Shown one piece after another: positions 1 to 5,729 of a stretch of DNA of 8,026 bases. A program made the translations under genes and the position numbers. The DNA is taken from NCBI GenBank assembly GCA_900551625.1, contig URWZ01000063.1, forward strand, positions 1-8,026. Direction: 5' to 3'. The notes beneath the pieces were generated by a model. That model saw only the letters and a program-made list of their open reading frames with translations. It was not told the origin of the DNA and ran no database searches. This stretch comes from an uncultured Collinsella sp. GTDB lineage: Bacteria > Actinomycetota > Coriobacteriia > Coriobacteriales > Coriobacteriaceae. How positions within the stretch are numbered: position 1 is the stretch's first letter; each line of letters opens with the position of its first letter.

Positions 1-125
1 GCCTCTATACGGTTGAGTCGTTGGCCGACGAGTTGGCAGATTTGCTGATCGGTTGCTCAGACGGTTCTTCTAACGTTTCGGACAAGGCCAAATCCAAGAC
101 GGTCACGCGAGAGGAGGGCTGCTAA
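1..125 (+). CDS. C-terminal end of a probable ECF transporter ATP-binding protein (5' truncated)
   Basis: An open frame enters from the left edge (codons from base 3) and ends at the TAA at 123-125, giving about 40 residues. The readable start is LYTVESLADELADLLIGC, followed by a Ser/Lys-rich hydrophilic tail ending REEGC. No catalytic motif (Walker A, signature or Walker B) is in view, so the family is inferred mainly from context: the stop codon overlaps the ATG of ecfT (TAATG), and ecfT normally follows an EcfA ATPase gene in the same operon. The tail also carries the AGGAGGG ribosome-binding site of ecfT (112-118), which with the overlap suggests translational coupling. It could be another protein; the reading frame itself is fairly secure, the function is not. 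Confidence 0.5.
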   Translation, partial: LYTVESLADELADLLIGCSDGSSNVSDKAKSKTVTREEGC

Positions 126-925
126 TGGAGGCGTTCTCATTTGGCAGCTACTATCCTGGGGATAGCGCGGTGCATCGCCTGGATCCGCGTACTAAGTTGC
201 TCCTAGGTTTCGCATTTCTGATCACCGTGCTCACCGTCGGAAGCTTTTGCGGGCTGGTTCCGGTCGCATTTTTTGTCGTGCTGGTCTATCTCGCAGCCCG
301 GGTGCCGTTGCGCCGGGTCCTATCATCGATGGCACCACTGCTGGCGATTGTCGTGGTAGTCGCGGTGCTCAACTTGTTTTCCGATCAGAGCGGCCGCATT
401 TTGTGGCAGCTTGGCTTTTTGCAGGTGAGCGAGGGCTCGCTGCGTTCTGCGGCGTTTGTGGCGTGCCGCCTGACGTTGATGATGGCCGGCATGAGCGCCA
501 TTACACTCACCACGCCGACGCTCGACCTCACCGCGGGCTTTGAACGTCTACTCGCACCATTTGCGCGCGTGGGGCTTCCGGCGCACGAGCTCGGCATGAT
601 TATGGGTATCGCGCTGCGCTTTATGCCGCAGTTTGCCACCGAGATGAAGCAGACGGCCGATGCGCAGGCGAGCCGCGGTGCGCGCGTGACGGGAGGCCCG
701 CTCGGCGGCGTGCGTATGCTCGGCAGTGTGGCGATTCCGCTGTTCACCGGTGTGTTCCGTCATGCCGAGACGCTTTCGGCCGCCATGGATGCGCGTTGTT
801 ATCACGGCGAGCAGGGACGCACGCGTCTGCATGCGCTTGCGTTTGGCCGGGGGGATGTACTGGCAGCGCTGGCGATGGCGCTGCTGGTGACATGCGTTGT
901 CGTTATCAATCTTCAACTCTTCTAA
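125..925 (+). CDS. ecfT: Energy-coupling factor transporter transmembrane protein EcfT
   Basis: This is the membrane scaffold of an ECF-type ABC importer, which joins two EcfA ATPases to a substrate-binding S component for uptake of a vitamin or metal ion. The 266 residues match the usual family length. The N-terminus carries the typical HRLDPRTKL motif (17-25), followed by hydrophobic segments near 26-40, 44-58, 69-85 and 108-127 and a last one at about 245-264. The long cytoplasmic coupling region between them contains both signature motifs: AQASRGAR (SRG at 183-185) and AMDARCYHG (ARC at 223-225, in place of the commoner ARG). The ATG overlaps the preceding stop and has AGGAGGG six bases upstream. 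No S component is visible, so the substrate cannot be named. A 5-bp hairpin (926-938) follows the stop but lacks a U-tract. Confidence 0.9.
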   Translation: MEAFSFGSYYPGDSAVHRLDPRTKLLLGFAFLITVLTVGSFCGLVPVAFFVVLVYLAARVPLRRVLSSMAPLLAIVVVVAVLNLFSDQSGRILWQLGFLQVSEGSLRSAAFVACRLTLMMAGMSAITLTTPTLDLTAGFERLLAPFARVGLPAHELGMIMGIALRFMPQFATEMKQTADAQASRGARVTGGPLGGVRMLGSVAIPLFTGVFRHAETLSAAMDARCYHGEQGRTRLHALAFGRGDVLAALAMALLVTCVVVINLQLF

Positions 926-955
926 GCTCGATTCGAGCACAAGAAAGGGGTCTCC

Positions 956-1402
956 ATGACCGACATCGATCGCACGGCTCAGCTCGAGCGCGCCTGCTCG
1001 TATCTCAGGCGCATTCCGGCGTGGTATCTTGCCACGACCGATGCGAGCGACGGGCATCAGCCCCGCGTGAGGCCTTTTTCGTTTGCCATGGTCGATGACG
1101 GCAAGCTGTGGTTTTGCACGTCGCGCGACAAGGACGTATGGGCGGAGTTGAGCGCGAATCCCAAGTTTGAGGTATCGGGCTGGAAGCCGGGGGAGTGCTG
1201 GATCGTGTTAACCGGTGAGGCCGCGCTCGAGGACGATGCATTCGTGAGCGACAAGGTGCGCCAAGCGGGCTTTAAGCACATGGTGGGCATTGGCGAGCAA
1301 CACGATAGCGCCAACGATGGCCGCCTTGCATTCTTCTCGGTCCGCAATATCGCCGCACGGTTCTGCGATATCGACGGCAGCGAAGAGCGCCTCGAGCTCT
1401 AA
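956..1402 (+). CDS. Pyridoxamine 5'-phosphate oxidase-like flavin split-barrel protein, copy 1
   Basis: A 148-residue small soluble protein of the FMN-binding split-barrel superfamily (pyridoxamine 5'-phosphate oxidase-like). The family signatures visible are PAWYLAT (21-27), the PRVRPFSF strand (36-43) that normally contacts the flavin phosphate, DGKLWFCTSRDKDVW (48-62), and a strand-rich second half ending in an FFSV-type strand. Members bind FMN or related flavins and reduce varied small molecules. True PdxH enzymes are longer and have a distinct C-terminal substrate-binding segment that is missing here, so I do not assign vitamin B6 synthesis. The ATG has AGAAAGGGG (942-950) just upstream. 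It lies 30 bases after ecfT and 54 bases before a paralogue, so all three may be co-transcribed. The substrate is unknown. Confidence 0.8.
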   Translation: MTDIDRTAQLERACSYLRRIPAWYLATTDASDGHQPRVRPFSFAMVDDGKLWFCTSRDKDVWAELSANPKFEVSGWKPGECWIVLTGEAALEDDAFVSDKVRQAGFKHMVGIGEQHDSANDGRLAFFSVRNIAARFCDIDGSEERLEL

Positions 1403-1456
1403 TTTCCCAAATTGACTACCCATTCCAAAAAGACTGGTCAGGCGACAGGAGGAAAC

Positions 1457-1867
1457 GTGGACGGATTGAATACGGTTTTGGAGTATTTGACGTCGGTGCC
1501 GGCGTGGTATCTGGCGACGAGCGTGGGCGGGCAGCCGCATGTGCGTCCGTTCTCGTTTGCGCAGATTCAGGACGGCAAGCTGTGGTTTGTGACAGCGCGC
1601 ACCAAAGATGTGTGGCAGGAGCTGCTGCAAAACCAGCGCTTTGAGGCCACGAGTTGGTGGCCGGGCCATGGCTGGCTCATCTTGCGCGGGCGTGCCGGCT
1701 TGGATGACCGGGCTTTAGACGAAATGCGCGAAGTCGGGTGGAAGCATCTAGAGCACCTGGGCGAGCACTATGAGGGGCCTAACGACCCCGCGCTCGTCTT
1801 CTTTAGCGTCGAGGATCCCGAGGCATTTATCTGCAATCACGACGAATGGGTGCCGGTCGAGCTCTAG
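1457..1867 (+). CDS. Pyridoxamine 5'-phosphate oxidase-like flavin split-barrel protein, copy 2
   Basis: A 136-residue paralogue of the preceding protein. I chose the GTG at 1457 because AGGAGG (1447-1452) lies four bases upstream and because the resulting N-terminus aligns with the first copy. The open frame extends back to a TTG at 1412, but that start has no ribosome-binding site. Shared blocks are VPAWYLAT (14-21), VRPFSFAQ (29-36), DGKLWFVTAR (39-48), KDVWQEL (50-56) and FFSVEDPEAF (115-124), and both proteins end in EL. This copy lacks two residues in the first strand-loop (GGQ against DGHQ). The tandem arrangement indicates an old local duplication, since the sequences have diverged widely outside the motifs. 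It is probably an FMN-dependent oxidoreductase or flavin-binding protein with unknown substrate. A long hairpin follows its stop. Confidence 0.8.
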   Translation: MDGLNTVLEYLTSVPAWYLATSVGGQPHVRPFSFAQIQDGKLWFVTARTKDVWQELLQNQRFEATSWWPGHGWLILRGRAGLDDRALDEMREVGWKHLEHLGEHYEGPNDPALVFFSVEDPEAFICNHDEWVPVEL

Positions 1868-1902
1868 CCAGCTGGCTCATCCTAACAACTTAGTTTTCGC
1901 AT

Positions 1903-1967
1903 GGGCGGACCCTGTGTTGCCCGGCACCGTAAGGAGTGCCGGTCAATACGGGGCCCGCTCTATTTGT
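1903..1967 (+). terminator. Long hairpin after the flavin-protein genes, probable terminator with a weak U-tail
   Basis: Bases 1903-1919 pair with 1944-1960, with three G-U wobbles and one A-C mismatch. After a C/U mismatch (1920/1943), 1921-1927 (CCGGCAC) pair perfectly with 1936-1942 (GTGCCGG) around an 8-base loop. The stem thus spans 25 positions. The downstream bases are TATTTGT, a poor U-tract, so termination may be weak or the element may have another role. There is no T-rich tail on the opposite strand. It sits 35 bases after the second flavin-protein gene and upstream of the arg operator, which suits separation of two transcription units. Pairing was worked out by eye. Confidence 0.5.
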
Positions 1968-2002
1968 CAATTCCTTCAAGCGAATGTGTCGGGAATGTTT
2001 CA

Positions 2003-2039
2003 ATGCATGAATATGCAAGCTATTTACATATTCATGCAT
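2003..2039. promoter_or_regulatory. Paired ARG boxes (probable ArgR operator of argC)
   Basis: A perfect 13-bp inverted repeat, ATGCATGAATATG (2003-2015) and CATATTCATGCAT (2027-2039), is separated by 11 bases. Each arm also forms a 14-bp ARG-box-like site: TGCATGAATATGCA (2004-2017) and TACATATTCATGCA (2026-2039). Both have the known 5-4-5 half-site layout of ArgR/AhrC operators (E. coli consensus TGAAT-N4-ATTCA, with ATGCA-type halves also used). The two centres are 22 bp apart, about two helical turns, as expected for an ArgR hexamer touching two boxes. The position 85 bases before argC and next to a possible promoter implies arginine-dependent repression. The repeat is seen directly; ArgR binding is inferred. 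Confidence 0.75.
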
Positions 2040-2046
2040 CTTTTGG

Positions 2047-2055
2047 TGCTAAAGT
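2047..2055 (+). promoter_or_regulatory. Possible extended -10 promoter of argC
   Basis: TGCTAAAGT contains an extended -10 TG followed by TAAAGT, which matches four of six bases of TATAAT. No good -35 lies 16-18 bases upstream; TTTACA at 2023-2028 resembles a -35 but would give a 21-base spacer. Transcription would start near 2062, leaving a leader of about 60 bases. The two ARG boxes would then cover the -35 region, which fits repression. This is a weak call resting on position and one motif. Confidence 0.35.
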
Positions 2056-2078
2056 TTCAACCCACTTCATAACAACCG

Positions 2079-2110
2079 CTGCGAAATGCGCATCGGTGCA
2101 TAAATCGCAG
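2079..2110 (+). other. Small hairpin in the argC leader, just before the ribosome-binding site
   Basis: CTGCGA (2079-2084) pairs with TCGCAG (2105-2110), and inside it ATGC (2086-2089) pairs with GCAT (2098-2101) around an 8-base loop, with a 1/3-base internal loop between the two stems. It ends two bases before AAGGAG (2113-2118), the argC ribosome-binding site. It could affect initiation or stabilise the transcript, but no alternative pairing that hides the ribosome-binding site was found. No leader peptide or T-box sequence was seen. Confidence 0.35.
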
Positions 2111-2124
2111 GCAAGGAGTCTGAT

Positions 2125-3195
2125 ATGTCTTTGAAGGTTGGAATCGTCGGCGCGGCTGGATATGCCGGAGCCGAGCTCATTCGCCTCGTACTCGGCCATC
2201 CCGAGTTTGAACTTGTCGCCATTACGTCCAACGCCGATGCCGGCCAGCCGCTGTCCGCAGTGTATCCGAGCTTTGCTGGCGTGAGCGATCTGGTTTTCAC
2301 CACGCATGACGCCCCCGAGCTCAAAAGCTGCGATGCGGTTTTTCTTGCCGTGCCGCACACCGCAGCCATGGCGCAGGTGCCCGCACTCCTTGCCGCAGGC
2401 GTTTCCTGCTTCGACTTGTCTGCCGACTACCGTCTGAGCGACCCGTCCGTCTTTGAGGCATGGTATGCCGCCGAGCACACGAGCCCCGAGCTGCTCAAGA
2501 CTCGCGCTTTTGGCCTGCCCGAGCTGTTCTGTCAGGACTTAGAGACCGCTGCTTCCAGCCATGCCGCCGGAAAGCCCGTTTTGGTCGCCTGCGCCGGCTG
2601 CTATCCCACCGCAACGAGCCTCGCTGCTGCTCCTGCCGTGCGTGCGGGCTGGGTGGCAGAGAACGGTCCCGTAATCGTCGATGCCATTAGCGGCGTGACG
2701 GGTGCCGGTAAGTCCTGTAACGCTCGCACCCATTTTTGTAGCGCAGACGAGAACCTGGAGGCCTATGGCGTAGGCAAACATCGCCATACGCCCGAGATTG
2801 AGCAAATTCTGGGCCTGACCGATCGCGTCGTCTTTACTCCACACTTGGCACCGCTCAAGCGCGGCCTGCTTTCCACGGTGACGATGCCGCTCGCGCCGCA
2901 GGCTCTCGACGCGTTGGCCCTTGAGGACGTCGTCGACCATTACAAGAAGTTCTACGCCGGTCGCACCTTTGTGCGCGTGCTCGATGCCGGCCAGCAGCCC
3001 AAGACGGCTTCGGTCGTCGGTACCAACGCTGCCCAGATCGGCCTTGCGCTCAACAAGCGTGCGGGCGTGCTGGTGGCAACGGGGGCCATCGACAATTTGT
3101 GCAAGGGTGCCGCGGGCCAGGCGGTCCAGTGCGCCAACATCGTCTTTGGTTTTGCCGAGCGACGAGGCTTGCCCACAGTGGCGTGCCCGGTGTAG
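2125..3195 (+). CDS. argC: N-acetyl-gamma-glutamyl-phosphate reductase ArgC
   Basis: Catalyses the NADPH-dependent reduction of N-acetylglutamyl phosphate to N-acetylglutamate semialdehyde, the third step of arginine synthesis, in the cytoplasm. The 356 residues fit the type 1 family. The N-terminal Rossmann motif GIVGAAGYAGAEL (6-18) binds NADP. The SADYRL block (99-104) is typical, AGCYPTAT (157-164) holds the catalytic Cys159, and GKHRHTPEIEQ (217-227) carries the catalytic histidine region. The C-terminus has the usual DNLCKGAAGQAVQ block. The residues before the catalytic Gly-Cys are Cys-Ala, where many homologues have Asn-Pro. AAGGAG (2113-2118) lies six bases before the ATG. It is the first gene of the arg cluster, downstream of the ARG boxes, and is separated from argJ by 135 bases containing a terminator-like hairpin. 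Confidence 0.96.
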   Translation: MSLKVGIVGAAGYAGAELIRLVLGHPEFELVAITSNADAGQPLSAVYPSFAGVSDLVFTTHDAPELKSCDAVFLAVPHTAAMAQVPALLAAGVSCFDLSADYRLSDPSVFEAWYAAEHTSPELLKTRAFGLPELFCQDLETAASSHAAGKPVLVACAGCYPTATSLAAAPAVRAGWVAENGPVIVDAISGVTGAGKSCNARTHFCSADENLEAYGVGKHRHTPEIEQILGLTDRVVFTPHLAPLKRGLLSTVTMPLAPQALDALALEDVVDHYKKFYAGRTFVRVLDAGQQPKTASVVGTNAAQIGLALNKRAGVLVATGAIDNLCKGAAGQAVQCANIVFGFAERRGLPTVACPV

Positions 3196-3223
3196 CACAT
3201 TCGATTGTTAACGATTTGGTAGT

Positions 3224-3308
3224 CGGGTATCGAGTTGGGCGCCACTTTTAAGCTGGTCTACTAATTGCGACCGGTATGGCGTACCAGCCGATGCCCGCTT
3301 TTTTATTT
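3224..3308 (+). terminator. Strong intrinsic-terminator-like hairpin between argC and argJ
   Basis: CGGGTATCG (3224-3232) pairs with CGATGCCCG (3289-3297) as nine consecutive pairs with one G-U. After a bulged A at 3233, 3234-3238 pair with 3284-3288. After a bulged A at 3283, 3239-3244 pair with 3277-3282. An apical hairpin joins CTGGTC (3253-3258) to GACCGG (3269-3274). One C (3298) and then TTTTTTATTT (3299-3308) follow, the expected U-tract. An alternative pairing, GCTGGT (3252-3257) with ACCAGC (3283-3288), would break the outer stem. It could therefore be a constitutive partial terminator or a switchable attenuator. The pairings are seen in the sequence; activity is inferred. Confidence 0.7.
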
Positions 3309-3330
3309 GATATAAGGAGCCGTAGGGACG

Positions 3331-4599
3331 ATGAATACCGACCTGATTGATATCAAGATACGCGCCGTCGAGGGTGGCGTTACGGCAGCGGCTGGCTTTA
3401 AGGCCGCAGGCATCCATGCAGGATTCCGGAAGAATCCCGAGTGCTTGGACTATGCGCTCGTCGTGCCCGATAGGCCTTGTCCAGGCGCCGGCGTGTTTAC
3501 GACCAACCGCTTTTGCGCGGCGCCCGTGCAGGTGAGCCGTGCCAACCTGGGCGGTGCGGACAAGGGCTATGGCATCATCGCCGGCGTTTCAATCAACTCC
3601 GGCAACGCGAATGCCGCCACGGGCGAGACCGGCCTTGCCTGCGCGCGCGAGACGTGCAACATCGCCTCGCAGGTTATTGGCTGCGAGCCCCAGCAGATCC
3701 TGGTTGCCTCGACGGGTGTGATCGGACAGATTCTGCCGATCGACACGTTTGAGACGGCCGTTCCGTCCGCATATGAGGCACTCTCTGCCCATGGCGGTGC
3801 CGATGCAGCCCGTGCCATCATGACGACCGATACACACTCCAAGGAGTATGCCGTTCGCTATCGCAGTGAAGCTGCGGGCCATGCGGGCAACGCTTATACG
3901 GTGGGCGGCATGTGCAAGGGCTCGGGCATGATCATGCCCAATATGGCCACCATGATCGCGGTCATTACTACCGATGCCCCCGTCGAGCCGGCGGCGCTCT
4001 ACACCCTGCTGCTCTCGACCGTTAAGCAGACCTTCAATAAGGTGACGGTCGATTCCGATACCTCGACCAACGACACCTGTATCATGCTTGCTTCTGGCGC
4101 TGCTGCCGCAGATGCCGAGGCTATCGTCGAGGGCACTGACGCCTTTGACGAGTTGGCTTTTGCCGTGCACGAGGTGTGCGAGAGCCTGGCGCGCAACATT
4201 GCGGCCGATGGCGAGGGTGCGTCAAAGCTCGTGACGGTTAACATTACCGGCGCCGCCAACGACGAGGAAGCTGATATCGCCGCCCGTGCCGTTGCCAACT
4301 CGCCGCTCGTTAAGACCTGCATCGCCGGCCACGATTGCAACTGGGGCCGCGTCGCCATGGCGCTCGGCAAGTGCGGCGTGAAGTTTAACCAGGAAGACGT
4401 TTCCATCGACATGATGGGCATGCCTGTCTGTCGCGACGGTCTGACTGTTCCCTTTGACGAGGACGAGGCTCTGCGACGTTTTGAGGCGTCCGAGATCGTG
4501 ATCTCGGCCGACCTGGGTGCAGGCGACGCGGCAACGACCGTGTGGACCTGCGACCTCACGCACGAGTACATCTCCATCAACGGCGACTACCGTTCCTAG
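3331..4599 (+). CDS. argJ: Arginine biosynthesis bifunctional protein ArgJ (ornithine acetyltransferase, probably also N-acetylglutamate synthase)
   Basis: Transfers the acetyl group from N-acetylornithine to glutamate, giving ornithine and N-acetylglutamate, and in bifunctional members also makes N-acetylglutamate from acetyl-CoA. The 422 residues are close to the family length. Hallmarks are GVFTTNRFCAAPV (54-66), SGNANA (90-95), STGVIG (127-132) forming the oxyanion region, KGSGMIMPNMATM (196-208), DSDTSTNDT (241-249), DGEGASKL (293-300), NWGR (337-340) and the C-terminal ISINGDYRS. Autocleavage into alpha and beta chains should occur between Ala206 and Thr207, freeing Thr207 as the nucleophile. 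Whether this copy uses acetyl-CoA cannot be read from the motifs. AAGGAG (3314-3319) lies 11 bases before the ATG, a long spacing, just after the U-tract of the upstream hairpin. argB follows after 80 bases. Confidence 0.96.
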   Translation: MNTDLIDIKIRAVEGGVTAAAGFKAAGIHAGFRKNPECLDYALVVPDRPCPGAGVFTTNRFCAAPVQVSRANLGGADKGYGIIAGVSINSGNANAATGETGLACARETCNIASQVIGCEPQQILVASTGVIGQILPIDTFETAVPSAYEALSAHGGADAARAIMTTDTHSKEYAVRYRSEAAGHAGNAYTVGGMCKGSGMIMPNMATMIAVITTDAPVEPAALYTLLLSTVKQTFNKVTVDSDTSTNDTCIMLASGAAAADAEAIVEGTDAFDELAFAVHEVCESLARNIAADGEGASKLVTVNITGAANDEEADIAARAVANSPLVKTCIAGHDCNWGRVAMALGKCGVKFNQEDVSIDMMGMPVCRDGLTVPFDEDEALRRFEASEIVISADLGAGDAATTVWTCDLTHEYISINGDYRS

Positions 4600-4679
4600 A
4601 TTCCAGGCACGCTGCGCATCTTGCCGCATTGCGGACAGGGAAGCACGGCGTGATAACGATACGAAAGACGAGGCAGATT

Positions 4680-5660
4680 ATGAAATTCGCACGCGATTGT
4701 CGTTCGAGCGAATCCAACGAAGCAACCGCGCAGCTGCTGTTCGAAGCGCTGCCGTGGATTAAAAACCTGACCGGCAAGACGGTCGTTATCAAATATGGCG
4801 GAGCCGCCATGGTCGACGAGCAACTGCGCCGCGACGTGATGAGCGACATCGTTTTGCTCAAGATCATCGGCATGCGCCCCGTCATCGTGCATGGCGGCGG
4901 CAAAGCCATCAACGAGGCACTCAGCCACTATGACATCCCTGTCGAATTTAAGAACGGGCAGCGCGTGACTACGCCGGCGACCATGGATATCGTGCGCGAG
5001 GTGCTGGGCGGCAAGGTTAACCAGGAGCTGGTCGCTGCCATCAACCACCACGGTAATTTGGCCGTAGGCGTGTCGGGCAGCGATGCCGGCACGCTCATCG
5101 CCGAGCCGCTCGACCCCGAACTCGGTCGCGTGGGCAAAGTGACGCACGTCAACACCGACTATATCGAGCGCTTGCTCGATAGCGAGTACATTCCCGTAAT
5201 CGCTACCGTCGCGGCGGGGGAGGACGGCGGCTTCTTCAACATCAACGCCGATACCGCCGCCGGCGCCGTTGCGGCGGCGCTTCATGCGCACAAGGCGATT
5301 TTTTTGACAGACGTCGACGGTCTGTACAAGGACTTTAGTGATAAGGACTCGCTCATCTCCAACCTGACGCTCGACGAGGTCAACGAGATGCTCTACGGCG
5401 GAGAAGTCGACAAGGGCATGATTCCCAAGCTGCGCGCCGCCGTCGATGCGCTTGCTGCTGGCGTGTTCCGAGCCCACATCATCAACGGCACGACGCCGCA
5501 CTCGCTGCTGCTGGAGCTGCTGACCGATGCTGGCGTCGGTACCGTGATCCACTCCACCGAGACGGCCTACGAGTTCGATACGCATCCGCATCCGCTTTCG
5601 ACGTTTGCGGCGCGTCTGACCGAGAACCTCGACGAGGTCGAGAAGCTCCAGACGGTCTAG
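4680..5660 (+). CDS. argB: Acetylglutamate kinase ArgB, arginine-inhibited type
   Basis: Phosphorylates N-acetylglutamate with ATP, the second step of the pathway and the usual control point when ArgJ recycles acetyl groups. I chose the ATG at 4680 because GAGG (4670-4673) lies six bases upstream; the frame is open back to a GTG at 4542, but that lies inside argJ. The protein has 326 residues, slightly longer than usual at both ends. Motifs: KYGGAAM (38-44, Lys38), HGGGKAI (71-77), NINAD (187-191), LTDVDGLY (209-216) and MIPKL (247-251, Lys250). The N-terminal stretch EATAQLLFEALPWIKNLTGK resembles the N-helix region of arginine-sensitive kinases, and HSLLLELLTDAGVGTVI near the C-terminus also matches that class, so feedback inhibition by arginine is inferred. 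The usual SGKDG loop reads SGSDAG (132-137) here. Confidence 0.95.
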   Translation: MKFARDCRSSESNEATAQLLFEALPWIKNLTGKTVVIKYGGAAMVDEQLRRDVMSDIVLLKIIGMRPVIVHGGGKAINEALSHYDIPVEFKNGQRVTTPATMDIVREVLGGKVNQELVAAINHHGNLAVGVSGSDAGTLIAEPLDPELGRVGKVTHVNTDYIERLLDSEYIPVIATVAAGEDGGFFNINADTAAGAVAAALHAHKAIFLTDVDGLYKDFSDKDSLISNLTLDEVNEMLYGGEVDKGMIPKLRAAVDALAAGVFRAHIINGTTPHSLLLELLTDAGVGTVIHSTETAYEFDTHPHPLSTFAARLTENLDEVEKLQTV

Positions 5661-5698
5661 CCGACCCGCGGTCGTCGCGTCCCTGCACCCATAGCCCT

Positions 5699-5712
5699 GC
5701 GCCGTACGGCGC
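5699..5712. repeat. 14-bp perfect palindrome between argB and argD
   Basis: GCGCCGTACGGCGC reads the same on both strands and could fold as a 5-bp stem with a GTAC loop. It lies in the 69-base gap between argB and argD, five bases before the argD ribosome-binding site GAAAGG (5718-5723). No U-tract follows, so it is not a terminator. It may be a transcript-processing or stabilising hairpin, or chance in GC-rich DNA. Confidence 0.4.
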
Positions 5713-5729
5713 CCAACGAAAGGCATCTC

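Noticed and set aside
926..938. GCTCG/CGAGC hairpin after ecfT as a terminator
   Set aside because: Only five base pairs with no U-tract; it runs straight into the ribosome-binding site of the next gene.
1412..1456. TTG start giving the second flavin protein 15 extra residues
   Set aside because: No ribosome-binding site precedes it, whereas the GTG at 1457 has AGGAGG four bases upstream and aligns with the first copy.
1770..2134. Short plus-strand open frames in the gap before argC
   Set aside because: They overlap the flavin-protein gene, the hairpin and the operator, lack ribosome-binding sites and have no coding-like composition.
2539..3198. Open frame on the minus strand opposite argC (219 codons)
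   Set aside because: It is a shadow of argC with no ribosome-binding site and no recognisable domain.
3196..3330. T-box or other known riboswitch before argJ
   Set aside because: No AGGGTGG-type T-box core or other familiar aptamer core is present; only the terminator-like hairpin is supported.
4542..4679. GTG starts at 4542 or 4650 for argB
   Set aside because: The first lies inside argJ and adds residues absent from the family; the second has a weaker site than GAGG before the ATG at 4680.
4596..5726. Long open frame on the minus strand opposite argB (376 codons)
   Set aside because: It lies antisense to a clear ArgB, has low-complexity Arg/Val/His-rich composition and no family motif; GC-rich codon bias on the plus strand produces such open frames.
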